Counted from the first letter of the stretch, positions 34,094-45,696 are shown. The stretch is 64,000 nt of DNA from Isoetes taiwanensis (GCA_021234155.1 JAJEKV010000036.1:8323426-8387425), one strand, 5' to 3'. Program-made: numbers and translations. The notes: a model not told the origin generated them from the sequence alone.

Positions 34094-35392
34094 AAACCCT
34101 AGCCAACCCCTTGTTGTCTATTAAGGAGGGAAACCCTAACTTGCCCAATTTTCGTTTCTAGGGTTTTGGAACTCTGTTTTGGCTGCCTCAACGGTAAAAA
34201 ACCGCCTCCAGACTTCACTTCGAGAGAACTGTACCCTTAGTTTCTCTTGATTCGAGCGTTTTCAGCAGGATGGTCGAGCTCAGGTCAGGAGGAGTCCCTC
34301 AAGGATCAGGTATTTAGGCAATTTAATAGCTTAAACCCTCTTTTAGCCATCGAATCAAGAGGGTTTAGCCTCTTAAATTGCCCATAGCAGCCCTCTAGAT
34401 CTCTAGATAGTAGATTCTAACTAAAGAACCTAACTCTATGATGTAGATTAGATCTAGTTCTTTAGTTCTCTGTGAAAATATATGGATGATGTATCTCTAT
34501 GAACTCCTTGTATTGGGAAGGGGGTAGAGACCCAAAGCTTTGTAGTTGATGCTCCTAGAGTAGCCTCTCTAGCATAATCAGATTCGGCCGTGTACAAGAA
34601 CCACACCGGGTTGTGGGTGAAGGGGGCCGGGCGGCTAAGAAGGAGGTTCATGTCTCGACTCTCGAGCGATCCCTCCGGTGTGTAAGGCCTACGAGGATCA
34701 TTGTGACTAGGTCTAATGGCTCACCACCGAGTGCGGGTGAGGCATGGACTCGACACCCGTGAAGTGGTGTAACGCTTTCCGGTGGGTTGGTCGAACACGA
34801 GGCGGTGGCCCTCTAGTCACCTTGAGTCGGCATGTAGATCTCTGGAGGGAGTGATCCCTTCCCGCCCCATCGGGCTGGGAGGATGAAACCCGGGAGTAGC
34901 CCTTTCGGCTATGCATCCTGGGCTGGCTTCTGATCAGTCCCCGACACTTTTCAGCCTACTCGCAAAGTGTGCCACGGGGAGAGGCGGATGGAGTGGACAA
35001 CCCTATGCCATGTTCATATGCCAGCCAAATCCATTGCCATGAATTCTGTCTGCAATGAACTCTGGAGACCCAAGCCGTCAGTCATTCCCTTGAGTCGGAG
35101 CCTTGGGTAGAACTCCCCATGTGTATTGCGCTCACCTTGTTTGTGCAGATGTGATGAACCACCCTTCGAGGTGGATATGTGCTTATGTTATATACTGACA
35201 TGTATGTTACGCTTCCGCAGCTAGGTAGGCCCTGAGGGAGACGGGGTAAAATGACCCCTTCACTCTTCCCACTGGAACCAGTCACGGTTGCAGTGTCATG
35301 TGGAGGGCCCTATATCGGCATGGAGCTGGTATGGGGGATGAACTTCTGTTCGTACACGGGGAGTGCACCGTATACGAGTAGGGGACGTCACA

Positions 35393-38085
35393 GTTTTATC
35401 CATGATTGTTGGGAAAAATGGGGAATTGAAGCAGAAAGGAGTTGCTTCAAAAATGTTGAACTGCCATCCTCGAAATTTGTCATACGCTGCAGGCAGAAGA
35501 AAGAGAATGAAAATTGCAGGTCCAACTATATGGGCATTAGCAGGCAGAAAGAGAAGATCTGATTGTTTGGATGAAGACACAAAGCAATTAGTCATCCAAT
35601 TTTGGTTAAACAACACCAAGGTTTCATCTAAATACAGGGATGTAAGAAAGAAAAGGCATCAAGCAATCCAGTTTCTTGATATACCACAGGTATTTCATTC
35701 TTTATTGTATGAAATGCTTCTGATCCCTCATGTATATGTTCACTTTTATTGGAATTTATAGTATCTTCTTTGTTTTGATGTATGAATGCTTTCTAAATGG
35801 TGATCTATCATTTATGTATTCACTTTTACTTACTTTTACATATGCAATCGCCTTTGTTGGTTTGCTTACATTTATTGACCATGTATATTATACTAAATCT
35901 TCCTTTGTTATTTATGCAGTGACTCCAAAATTCTTAACCAATGTACAGATTAGATATTTGCATAATATTGTATGTTATACATGTCTATAGAGTACATATC
36001 TTGTACTCAGACTTTCGAGATAGTGCCTATGGACTTCAAGAATTTACTCTAGAACGATAATATGCTCTAGGGTACAATTAATGTACCCTGCTTTGCTACT
36101 TTATCCTTACACATGTATTTAATGTACATGTGTAATGTGTATTCTGTTGTCCTTATGTATATTGTAAGTACATTCTGAGTGCATATGAGTACATATGAGT
36201 ACATATTAGTACATATGAGTACATATGAGTACATTATGAGTACATATTAGTACATTTTGACTTCGCATGTACTCAATTGCACATACAAAATCTTTTATTA
36301 ACTATGATGATTTGAATGCACAGCCGAATTTTGTACCGAACTTTGTGGAGCAACACCCGTGAGACATTGGCACATTGGCATCAGATTGTTCGAATACCTC
36401 AAACCTGATTGAAAGAAACACATGTTGTTGTGTCAAGCATGAGCAAGCAGAGAACTTCAGGAAGGCATTTAATTCTATGAGGGCTAAGCTCCACATCAAT
36501 TGTAGCGCAATTGTGAAGTTTTTTTGCCGCTAACAAAAATGATAGAATTTGTCGGGGCTCACAAGCATACATCTTGTAATGTCGGCACTCTATGGAGGAG
36601 TATGGTTTGTCCAAAAGCAGGGATAGTGACGAGTGGCACAAATTAAATTGTATTACAAGTGATTGCAAGAAGCGTGGTAAGCGAGAACATTATCTTGTGT
36701 CCAAAAGAAACCGAAAATGACATTGAAAGTGAAGTCAATTGGCAAATATACTCTTATGTGGATGAGAAGTCTAAAAAGGAGTCTCAAGAAGGCTCAGATT
36801 GGTGGACAAGACAACAAATGCACTGTATCTTTGGATGCCATGTTTGGTCACATGAAGACATTTATCCATCACAACTTTGCGACTCAGCGGCAAAGCAAAA
36901 GAATTCAGAAGATGTGTTCAAAACACGAGAGATGATTCGGTGATATCGGTGGTTGACTTTGCAGAAAATTATACATTGAAGCCTTTCAAAGAGGTTCGGT
37001 CAGATTATTGGAATGCGGACCAAGTTACTATAATGGTACAGTTACCATGCTAAAGGTAAATGGCATCTTGAAGAAGACTGTTCACTTGTATATTTATGAT
37101 GGCGAGGAATCATGATACACATTTTGTACAACATACATTTAAGCTTCATCCGAAATGGCTGAAAGAGAATGGTGGATCTCATGTATCTGAGTATCATATT
37201 GTGTGGTGCGATGGTTGTCTTTGCACAATACAAGTCGGAAGAAATTTATATTTCATTACCGAGGTACCATGTTGAATATGGCATTCGTTTACAATGGAAC
37301 TACTTTGGTTACGGGCATGGAAAAGGTGAACATGATGGAGAGTGCGCCAAGGCCAAGCGGTACTTGCAGTAGAGCGATTCACGAGAACATGGAGCGAGAG
37401 ATTAGAGGTGCACATGATGCTTGTGTTGTCTTGAGGAGCAAGCAATCTAATGTTAACAGTATCTTGGGAAGTGAAGGAGTGGATATATTGATAGAACCAA
37501 TGCATTAGATGTGCAACCTCTTCACGGTATTCAGAAATTGCATGCTATAGCTTCTATAAGTCCAAGCCCGATCCCACCTTAGTAATGGTGAGACCATTAT
37601 CTTGCTTACGCAATGCTTGCATTAACTTTGAATGGGATGCTTGTGAGTCCATTTCATTACGTGGGAAGTGGCAATTAAAAAGCTAGTACCCCGAGTAAGT
37701 ACTCATTGTGAAGTAGAGAATGAGGAAAGCTGCTTTGCTTTTGCAAATGTAAATGAAGAGCTAGAAGATCTAATTTCTGGTAGGTGATATGTTTGCTTCT
37801 TTTTCTTTGCACCAGGAAATGAAGAAAATGTGCCATACTATATCCTTCTTTGCAAGAAAACAAAATTTGTTTTGCGGGGAAAATGTTATTGACGATTACA
37901 AAAATTATCACCATACTGGTGAAAGCAGTCATATCCGCCTATTACTATAAAAATTGCACGGTTGTCACCACAAGTATAAGTTATTGGATGACAAAGAAGT
38001 TCTTGTACCTGCAGAGTACGTTATTGGAGCAAAGTTTGCAATGCCAAAAGTAAATCATAAGGTGAAGGGTGCTTACTGCAGCTTA
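35393..38085 (+). pseudogene. transposase-like gene with DFAENY / DGC / GHGKG motifs, broken
   Basis: Successive plus-strand frames give LDEDTKQLVIQFWLNNTKVS (N-terminal helix block), a Cys/His run (CCVKHEQAENF), VVDFAENYTLKPF (36955-36975 core), DYWNADQVTI, YHIVWCDGC (37209-37217), then one frame later AQYKSEEIYISLPRY and NYFGYGHGKGEHDGE. From memory these motifs characterise a poorly described RNase-H-like family common in invertebrates and some plants, usually read as DFAENY, SDGCA-QYKS and FFG-x-GHGKGP-DG. The spaced acidic residues would suit a DDE/D transposase, which is inference. A donor site (CACAG|GTATTTC, 35699/35700) suggests at least one intron. Several frameshifts mean it is not functional as read. 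The coding signal fades near 38.08 kb. Confidence 0.6.
36168..36262 (+). repeat. tandem GAGTACATAT repeat
   Basis: About eight units of GAGTACATAT/TAGTACATAT lie in a row within the presumed intron of the transposase-like gene. The complementary word AATGTACTC recurs in scattered form at 42.05-42.24 kb in the opposite orientation. Confidence 0.8.
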
Positions 38086-38960
38086 TGCATTGTCTCTTGA
38101 TGTGCATGAGATGCTCTTGGGAAGTTTGCACGAAATGCTACATGATGCGGAATAGCTTGAGCAGTTATATGTTGGAGAAGTAATCGAAAAAAAGAAAAGT
38201 CTTTGGTGTAACATGATTTATATTACATTGTAATTGAGTACATGAACTTATTTCAAAACTTGTTTCTTGTTATTGATAACTTTGAGAATATATCAACTTC
38301 TTTTATGCCTAACTATTACATCCTGTGGTGGCTGAAATCTCATAGGTATTGCATCCATTCTCACGAGATTTCGGGCCATATAATGTTAGGACTAGGCGTG
38401 GCGGAGCTGCTTTGCTTCTCTTGCAATTGGAAGCCCACTCCAGCCCTCCACAGCGGCCACAGGTTGACTTCGTGTTCACTTGGCAAGCGATTCCTTCCCC
38501 AAGGATCGGGATCATAGATCTTGTGAATTGCCCAAAGTATTCTTAGCATCTCATCCACGGGTGCTTACGTCTTCGATCTGTTCGACTGTTCCCATATAAT
38601 CGAGGCGGTGGTAAGGAATCTTGCTTCATACCCTAAGCCACAAGAGAATGGTACATCACGGAACATATTGCCTTGGTCCCTAAAGGAGATGGTGGTTCAT
38701 CTGGTTCAACCTCGCTCCATGTACATGTACAAGTTCCTTTTGTTACGGTTTACGCTCCATGTATAAATTCCTCTTCAATTTCATTTTCCTCAACTTCTAA
38801 TCCAATAACAAAAGTTAAAAGTTATTAGCATTTATAAAGTATTAAATCTTAAATATTAATAATAAAACTTCCTCAACCTTAGATATTAATAATAGATATA
38901 ATTTAACAAGTACTCAAAAAGAGTTATGAAAGCAAGTCCACATCTAGAAAAGTTTGATTG
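38086..38960. other. stretch between the two converging coding blocks, no gene called
   Basis: Short frames on both strands (for example 38242-38517) have no recognised similarity. Composition becomes AT-rich near 38.8 kb. This is the expected place for the 3' ends of two converging transcripts. Confidence 0.35.
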
Positions 38961-39625
38961 AAAGCGATTCGGTTTATCAAAGGCATTGTACATAGGGCCT
39001 TTATTACATTTCATATCTTAGCCGTATTCATCCACTATAGTCTTGATGATAATGTCACCATATATGTCCCAAAGTCATCCAACTTATGCTCCTTTATGTA
39101 ATTGGCAAAATCTGGTGCATATTTCAACCCTACCGACCAATCAAATAAGAAGGGACCGGATGGTTGTCGCGTTCTATCAAAGGTGTCCATAGTGGCACAC
39201 AAACATAACTTTCTTTGTTGAAAAGAGCTTTGTGCTTAGACTCAAACACACCACAGAGTCGACCATTGTATTTAGGATATTCAATGACAATACTATCCAT
39301 AGGTACTACTTGAGGGGTTACACCAAGCTGAATTTGTATAAGGAAGTCCCCAACATCTCTCTTTTCCATAAACATGTTTAAATTTTGGGATGCCATCTTC
39401 ATAGAGCTTGTCCAAAATTGATGTTATGATATCTAAGGGAAGAGTTGACCATATGGCCAAATCCCAATGAAAGGAGGCATATTGAAGCATTGCTTTCATT
39501 GTTGGTCTGAGAAGAAAACTCCATGTTACGTAATTATGGGCTTGTAAGAGGAAATATTGATTCACGGAGTTCTATAAAAGTAACCCGAGAACACCTTGGA
39601 TCTCAAATATTAGGAGTCTGTAAGG
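38960..39625 (-). pseudogene. FCP1/NIF-like (HAD) phosphatase domain, frameshifted
   Basis: On the minus strand, RLLIFEIQGVLG (39.60 kb) is followed by LLRPTMKAMLQYA, HWDLAIWSTLPLDIITSIL, KALFNKESYVCVPLWTPLI and LKYAPDFANYIKEHKLDDFG. This follows plant NIF/FCP1-like proteins: the DxDG-x-L motif, RPG-x-x-FL, FEVG-x-WSS and (DDSPYK)-x-LLNP, then a C-terminal helix. FCP1-type enzymes dephosphorylate serine in proteins such as the RNA polymerase II tail. Here the first motif reads FEIQG, and the second acidic motif is VFESKHK, so the catalytic aspartates are lost. One frameshift lies near 39.39 kb. It may be the C-terminal part of the minus-strand gene that starts near 43.8 kb. Confidence 0.55.
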
Positions 39626-39969
39626 AAGCAAAATATAATTAACATCTGATAGCACTAGGATTGCAACCATTCATTGATTACATTATCAAGATTACATAAA
39701 GCCAAATGGCTTAGTGTTGTTTCAATAAGAAAAAAAGCCAATTGGCCTCATTTGATAAAGAGTTATGAAAGAAGTTAAGCACTACCATGCTTCTCTTGCG
39801 AGGTGCTAGTAGTGCTGTTTTGATGAGATGGCTCTTATAATTAATCATAGCCTTAATGAGCACATGTCTCACGGGTGTGCGTACTCTTATCAAACCAATC
39901 GAAGAGAGGCGAAAAGAATGAAAACAAATAGTTTTGAGAATCAAATATTATATAAAAAGCAATTGTTGA

Positions 39970-40610
39970 TATGTTATCTCACCATGCTCTTTTTGCTTTT
40001 GGGCATCCACAAAGGCTTGCATATAACCCATGACATAAAGACCACGGGAGGCAGGTCACCTTGTTGTGGAACCTCGGGTCTAATTTCTTTTTGCCTTTGA
40101 ATTCTTCACATAAATATCAATCTTACGAGCTGGAATTAGTCAATCTTTGTAATGATATCTTTATGAAGCACGCAATAGAAAATAACATCAGAATTATGCG
40201 ACATTACTTTGAATTAATAGTGAGTGCACTTACATCATAACCATCCTCGTGTCAACTTTGCACATTCTTTAGCGAGTTGAGAATAAGGATAGGCTGGAGA
40301 AGACAAAGGGGTCTTTGCTTCTGATTCTTGGCCTTATCTAAAACAATGATGACGATTGCATGGTGCATAGGATCCTCAATGCGGATTGGAATCATAATGT
40401 GCGGCATTTGCTCAATATGATTCCACGAAGCCCTTTTTGAACTTCTGACCAATCGGTGTACCATGAAGTTGCATCGGATACCCGGTTTGTTAAAGGCGTT
40501 ACGTAGGCTAAGAAATTCTCGAGGGAAGAAAAAAAATGCATCCGCCATTTGTGGGGCATAATGCTAATCGGATACCTATTCACAAAGCAAGTGAGGTTAG
40601 AGTTCGGTAG
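39970..40610 (-). pseudogene. Ulp1-like (C48) cysteine protease segment, decayed
   Basis: Minus-strand frames give WYTDWSEVQKGL, then IPIRIEDPMHHAIVIIVLDK (matches the HW-x-L-x-V-ID histidine block of Ulp1 proteases), and after a frameshift GLYVMGYMQAFVDAQKQ (matches DCG-x-YV-x-x-YM after the catalytic cysteine). The DCG itself reads SRG, so the nucleophile is lost or misread. Ulp1 enzymes remove SUMO-like modifiers, and Ulp1-like domains are often carried by plant Mutator and CACTA transposons. Position 3' of the helical segments on the same strand fits one multi-domain gene. Confidence 0.5.
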
Positions 40611-40985
40611 TTAACCATAATGCAAAAAAGAATCTGATCAAGTTACCTTCCAAATATGTCTATATACTTTGTTGGACATGTACTGTCTCTGCAAAGACCT
40701 TCCACACAATATTTAGTCACCTTGATTAGAGGCTTTTCTTTGGAAAGGGTAGCATGGAACTATTTTCAACAAGCTCTCGGTCTCTGTAAACCAAACTTGC
40801 ATTATTGAGAGACAAATGAATTGCAACTTCTATGAGAATCTTACTTACTCTCTGTCTTTGTCATCCCGGATCGAGCACTTTCGGATGATGTTTGGCTTCT
40901 AGTCTGAGAAGTCATCATAAAATTGTTGGATATTACACTTTAAAAGCTTCAACTAACATAATAAATATTCACCTTTTGGTTGAAG
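40611..40985. other. stretch without recognised coding
   Basis: Mixed composition with short frames only. It probably includes an intron of the minus-strand gene, but no splice pair could be fixed with confidence. Confidence 0.3.
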
Positions 40986-41019
40986 TTGTATTTTGCTTTT
41001 GGTCCTTCCTTTTTCTTTA

Positions 41020-41165
41020 TGCGCTTCTCTGTTTAACAACCTTGGTCTCCTCAACCTTGGTTTCCTCTATGTCATCAACCTTAGTGGCCTCAATCTTAGT
41101 GGCCTCAACCTTTGTTTCCTCGACCTTTGTTTCCTCGGTTACGGTTTCCTCCCTTTGCCACATCA
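41020..41165 (-). pseudogene. EETKVE-type acidic/basic peptide repeat segment
   Basis: The minus strand reads EETVTEETKVEETKVEATKI and EATKVDDIEETKVEETKV, a 15 bp period encoding a five-residue charged unit (ETKVE/ATKVE). Because the plus strand gives only hydrophobic L/S/F frames here, the minus strand is taken as coding. It lies between the helical N-terminal segments and the protease-like segment, as a linker would. Confidence 0.5.
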
Positions 41166-42040
41166 TCCTTTTGGATCTCTTGTACCTCCACCATCTCTTC
41201 CTCTCCCTTAATATGGCTACTATCCTCTATCTTTTCAATGGTTGCTTTGAACAAAGGCTGCGAGAAGATTCACCAATTTCCAACATACGCATAAATGAGT
41301 CACCAAAGTTAATCGGTATTGTGAATCCTAATTTTAAGTTAATGGTATACTGTTGAATCATCACTCAACAACATTTTCATTTCTATTTGAAATGATGGCA
41401 TTGGCTTAATAGGTTTCCAAATTGGTTTCTCTGGAAATTTATATTGTGAAGAAAGACACGAGGAATGCGGAACTTTATCTTGTGAAGAAAAACTTGAAGA
41501 ACCTACAAAAATGGTGTTTAATAATTGCGGTACACACAAGCAAAAAGAAGATGCAACATACTGCGGTATTAACTCATATACGCTTTAACTTTTCAACCTC
41601 TATTTTTGCATAATCCACAAATGTTGAATCGGTATGCTCGTGGCTATATGGAATTCCAAGTGACATATCAAGCTCATATGACATGAAAATTAAATTCGGG
41701 GATTGTAAATCAATCAAATGTGATATTTACTTACATGTATCCGAGGACTTCTTTGGTACCTCAAGCTCTTCCTCAAAAGACTTTACAAGGTTTACGGTGA
41801 TGCCCATGTAGAAGTATTTCCCAAATCCTCTTGACCTTGTCAAATCCAATACCTTGGAAGAAAGTCTTTGTTGGCTTCTTCTTGTCATCTACAATAGAGA
41901 GTAGAAAAAGACTTGAGATAAGAAAAGGAATATGCATGATTAACAAGACTACAATATCATACCCTTTTGGTTTCCTTATGCTACCAAAATCTGCATCGGT
42001 CAAACATTGAGTATATCGGATCATCGGCTAAGAAATGTAT
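41166..42040. other. uncertain part of the minus-strand gene
   Basis: A minus-strand frame at 41773-42024 includes SIRKPKGYDIVVLLIMHI and DDKKKPTKTFFQGIGFDKVK. GYDIVVLL at least looks protein-like, but I cannot assign it. The rest is AT-rich and could be introns. Confidence 0.3.
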
Positions 42041-42245
42041 TCTTAATGTACTCTACAAATACGAGTCATCGAAAAAAATTAGCGACAATGTACTCCAATG
42101 TATCCATCTCGCTAATGTACTACGATTTATCAAGTAAATGTACTCAATGTCTTGTTGAAATGTCTTGAATGTACTCACGAAATTCATTGTTACGAAGTAC
42201 AATCAATGTAAACAAATCTCTCGATATTGTACTACGCTTGCCTTG
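42040..42245 (-). repeat. scattered AATGTACTC words
   Basis: At least six copies of AATGTACTC or close variants occur within about 200 bp. They are the reverse complement of the GAGTACATT words at 36.17-36.26 kb, placing the same motif in opposite orientation near both flanks of the composite block. Confidence 0.5.
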
Positions 42246-42723
42246 ATGAGTCTTGAAGTATTCAATAACAACTCAAAATGTAATTTTGGCGGCAACAATA
42301 GCAATGTATCATCAATTGCTACACTATCTGAGTTCTCAATAACAAGTAATTAGCTACCTACATTCTTGAGCTGATGTGCACATGAAATTAAAAACTCTCA
42401 TCTTTAAAAATAAGTAGTCTATTTGGCGGATTATACATGGTGAACCCACATTATCCAACTACAAAAACTATGTATCTAAATACTCAATGTAAATGCAAGC
42501 CTAAAACCTTCATGCAAAAAAAAGAATCTAACTATTAAAATAAGAAAAGAAATTGTAATTCAAATGTACATGTACTAACCTTTTGTTGCAAGCGGTCCAA
42601 GTGCTACTGGGGCAAATTGCTATTCCATGGCGGTCGGGATCAACACATGAGATCTTTGTGCTAGCAAGATAGGATATACACAGCCGGACAATAAGGGTGT
42701 CTGCGGGGTGCGAACCACTGGAT

Positions 42724-43394
42724 TCACACCAAAAGATTGTTCACAATATGTACATGAAGAAAAATTTGAACAATAATCGATCTGCAAGAATTGTATTTGG
42801 AGAGGAGGGGGTGTAAAGTAAGGATCGAGGAATGTTCTAAAAATTCCACGAGTTCCATAATTTTTTTGTCTCTGCCTTTCGGTGAGCTCATATCAATAGA
42901 TGTAGCTTCAATCTTTGCATCTACATGTTTCAATTCGGTAAGATTCATGTCAATATGTTTCTGGAGCTCAGCCTGATCCTGCATTCTAGAGTCCTTTTGC
43001 TCGATAGCATCCTCAACTTTCCATTTTAGGTGCTGAAATCTTATTGGACTTTCGGATGTTTGGTCGGTTTTGATTGTTGATCCTCCAATCTTTGCCATTT
43101 TTGCCTCAACATTCCTCTCGCTTCTGGACCAACCTAATATAAAGCTGCTCTCTCCCCTTCCTTGTGCTTCAATGTATCAAGGATCTCTTGCCTTCTTTCC
43201 TTTAGCTCAGTTAATTTCTTGCTTAAAGATGTTTTCACAATAGATCTGCTGTCTAAGAAGTTACTGAAAACTTCTAATTGCTCCTTTGTGTAACTCTTAG
43301 CTGAAGTTCTTGGGGCTTTTGCATTTGCATTGCTAGATTTTCTTGTCACCACCTCACTAGATAGATCGAGAATCCTTTTGCTTGATCGGCCCAT
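42724..43394 (-). pseudogene. coiled-coil-rich segments of an unassigned minus-strand protein
   Basis: Two minus-strand frames (43134-43394 and 42724-43098) encode long charged helices: SYTKEQLEVFSNFLDSRS, KKLTELKERRQEILDTLKHK and AELQKHIDMNLTELKHVDAK. Heptad-like spacing suggests coiled coil. No catalytic family is recognised. They follow the 43346-43606 segment and may be joined to it by splicing or broken by frameshift. Confidence 0.45.
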
Positions 43395-43804
43395 GCTTTG
43401 ACATCTTCCGGTCCATACGCACCTTTCGGATGCAATGCAAATGCCCCTTGCAAAGTCTGAGGAGGGACATAGTGATTCATAACATCTTTTCTTCCAAAAG
43501 CAAATTCATACCATTTGCGAGAATTCTTACGTCCACTTGATATCAATTTGTCATCCTTATAGCCATACCTACTTGGTGCTTCATCACCCCATATCTCTCT
43601 TACCATAGCATCATCTTTGCTTTCGTAAACATCACAAAAATTCGGTTATGCGAGTTTGTCTTCTGAGAAAACACGGTATCATCGGAGGTAAAATTTCCCT
43701 TTTGGCATGTGAACTTGAAGCTTTCTTATTTCTTTGGAGGCTTTCCGGTCCTTGGAGACTTTCTTGAACCCTTGATTGGTGTCTTCTTTGGGGTCTTTGC
43801 CATG
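43346..43804 (-). pseudogene. N-terminal part of the unassigned minus-strand protein
   Basis: The likely start is at 43804 on the minus strand, giving MAKTPKKTPIKGSRKSPRTG, a basic leader resembling a nuclear or DNA-binding tail. A frame change later leads into REIWGDEAPSRYGYKDDKLI and RKNSRKWYEFAFGRKDVMNH, which is clearly protein-like but unassigned. It may be the first domain of the gene that carries the coiled coil, protease-like and phosphatase-like pieces downstream. Confidence 0.45.
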
Positions 43805-44305
43805 TTCACGATTGCACGCAAAATGAACAAAGCAACAAATTTGATTTTATAAGATGAAATATTTGAAGATCGGACCTTAAACCAAAGCGCATTGTTTATA
43901 TTCATGTTAAACCTCGTCGATTTAGCTTGAAAAATACCGCTTTTCGATTTTTAATCCATAGAACCGGTTACATTACTTCTTGAATTCATTTTGATTTGAA
44001 ATCACAGAAAATTAAAACTACAAAATAAAGAAAACAAAACTTACGGGGCAGATCACACGGATATGCAGTGCTCCGAGCGGGTTCAAACGATCTAGCAGTG
44101 CCAATTTTAGGAAAACAAACCAATTCTTGCTCCACTTTCGGTTAGCCAAAAGCGGGGAACAAAATGGAGGAATTTTTGGTACACTCGAATAATGACATTT
44201 TTCTTTAATGATGGCAATCAAAAACTTGCTATAATTAAAATACATAACGTTATATGTAATGTATTCGAATGGCCCTTTTTTTTATCACCCTAGCGTGCTT
44301 ATACC
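43805..44305. other. upstream stretch of the minus-strand gene, no feature found
   Basis: AT-rich DNA with short frames. I see no convincing TATA box. The foldback begins at its right edge. Confidence 0.35.
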
Positions 44306-45405
44306 CTTATTCATTCATGTTTTCTCTCGGTGTGGCATTGTAGCCTCTGGGTCCATATTTATTATTCATGTTTTTCTCTCGGGTGGCTGTTGCCTCGAGA
44401 TCATATTTATTGTTTTTTCGGCGTGGTATTTGTAGCCTCCGGCGGCATCAATCGGTTGTTTTTCCCGCGATGGTCATTCAGCGGACGGTTCCCGATTGGT
44501 CATTTGTTGTTTCTTTCTCGGCGTGGCCTGGAGCCTCGAGTCTTCTTGCCTATGGCATCTAACTCATTGGCCGGGTTATTTTTTTTTCGGCCTTGATTCT
44601 GCGGGATTGTTTAAGGTCTTGTGGTTTGCCATAGTGCGTGGGAATTCGTGCTTCAACTATTTGCTTGGGTTTCCTCAAAAACCTAAGAAGGCATGGTTCT
44701 TCTTCCCGATGAGGAGGCGATCCAGAAGTCTTCTCACCTTTGCATCGGCGAAGTGGCGGATAAAACCATCTTTTATGTTTCTTCGGTTTCGTCATGCTCT
44801 CGATGATTGTCTAGTTTCGGAGCATTTGAAGTTCATATTTCCAGATTTATCTATCCCTAGTGAGGGATCCATTTGTACTCAACGTTTTACGACAATCATC
44901 GAGAGCATGATGAAACTGAAGAATACAACATAAAAAATGGTTTTATCGCCACTTGATCGATGCAAAAGTGAGAAGACCGATGATCGCACCTCATCGGGAA
45001 GAAGAACCACGCCTTCTTAGGTTTTTGAGGAAACCCAAGCAAATAGTTGAAGCACGACCCCACATGTTATGGCAACCACAAGACCTTAAATAATCATTGA
45101 GAATCAAGGTTGAAGAAAAAAATAACCCCATCAATGAGTTAGATGCCATAGGTAAGAAAAAACTCGGAGGCCCCAAGGCCACGCCGAAAGAAAAATAATG
45201 TACCGACCAATCGGGAACCGTCCGCTGGAATGACCATCGCGAGAAAAAAAACAACCGATTAGTCTTTGCCTCGGAGGCTGCTTCACCGCCGAGAAAAACA
45301 ATAAATATGATCTCGGAGGCAACAACGCCACGCCGAGAGAAAACATGAATAATAAATATTGACTCGTGAGGCTACAATGCCACACCGAGATAAAACATGA
45401 ATGAA
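44306..45405. mobile_element. ~1.1 kb foldback: ~510 bp inverted arms around a ~75 bp loop
   Basis: 44306-44812 and 44889-45405 are inverted copies of one another, roughly 85 percent alike by eye, joined by a short spacer (44813-44888). Landmarks shared in inverted form are ATTCATTCATGTTTT at the outer ends, GCGGACGGTTCCCGATTGGT in the middle, and CATGCTCTCGATGATTGTC at the inner ends. Each arm also contains tandem copies of CTCGGCGTGGC...GTAGCCTC. The structure suits a foldback-type or MITE-like element, or an inverted-repeat locus whose transcript would form a long double-stranded RNA. No frame continues across it meaningfully. Confidence 0.9.
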
Positions 45406-45610
45406 TAAATAAAAACTAGTGCCATGCCAGAAAGAGTAAACCACTAAATATTGGAGTGAAGAAGGCTACAGAGCCACGTCGAGAAAAGAGACTACGCACA
45501 AAAAATGGGAGGCCACGGAACCACAACATAAAAATGAATCATAACAAAAACACTAGATACCGAAAACTGCAGATACAACGCACAAGCCCAGAATATGAGA
45601 GAGGGAGAGG
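45406..45610. repeat. tail with further GGCTACAGAGCCACG-type units
   Basis: GAAGGCTACAGAGCCACGTC and GGGAGGCCACGGAACCACAA continue the ~45 bp unit seen in the right arm of the foldback, without a counterpart on the left side. The arms therefore grew from a pre-existing tandem repeat. Confidence 0.5.
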
Positions 45611-45696
45611 TGGGTGGGAAACTTGTAGAGGCAAAAAAGAAAGAATGGAAAGGAGCTCAGGAGAATGCCGATGACTGGAAAAGAAGAATGAAGCAC

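Larger units (their letters stand above)
33723..35392 (+). mobile_element. Ty3/gypsy-type 3' LTR, 1,670 bp
   Basis: The segment begins TGTGACGT and ends ACGTCACA, a perfect 8 bp terminal inverted repeat containing the TG...CA rule. It directly follows a polypurine tract, so it is the 3' LTR of a plus-strand element. It carries a duplicated U3 segment, a stable hairpin, and a TCTATTAAGG TATA-like sequence near 34117. The sequence to the right (GTTTTATCC) starts unrelated DNA, and no matching 5' LTR lies in the window. Frames inside it are not coding. Confidence 0.85.

Noticed and set aside
33723-35392. A solo LTR
   Set aside because: A polypurine tract lies directly upstream, so internal sequence is still attached on the left.
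35296-35619. 107-codon minus-strand frame across the LTR edge
   Set aside because: It crosses the LTR end into the transposase-like gene on the other strand and is a shadow frame.
40892-41356. 154-codon plus-strand frame rich in L, S, V and F as a membrane protein
   Set aside because: It is the shadow of a minus-strand charged repeat (EETKVE); the minus reading fits its neighbours.
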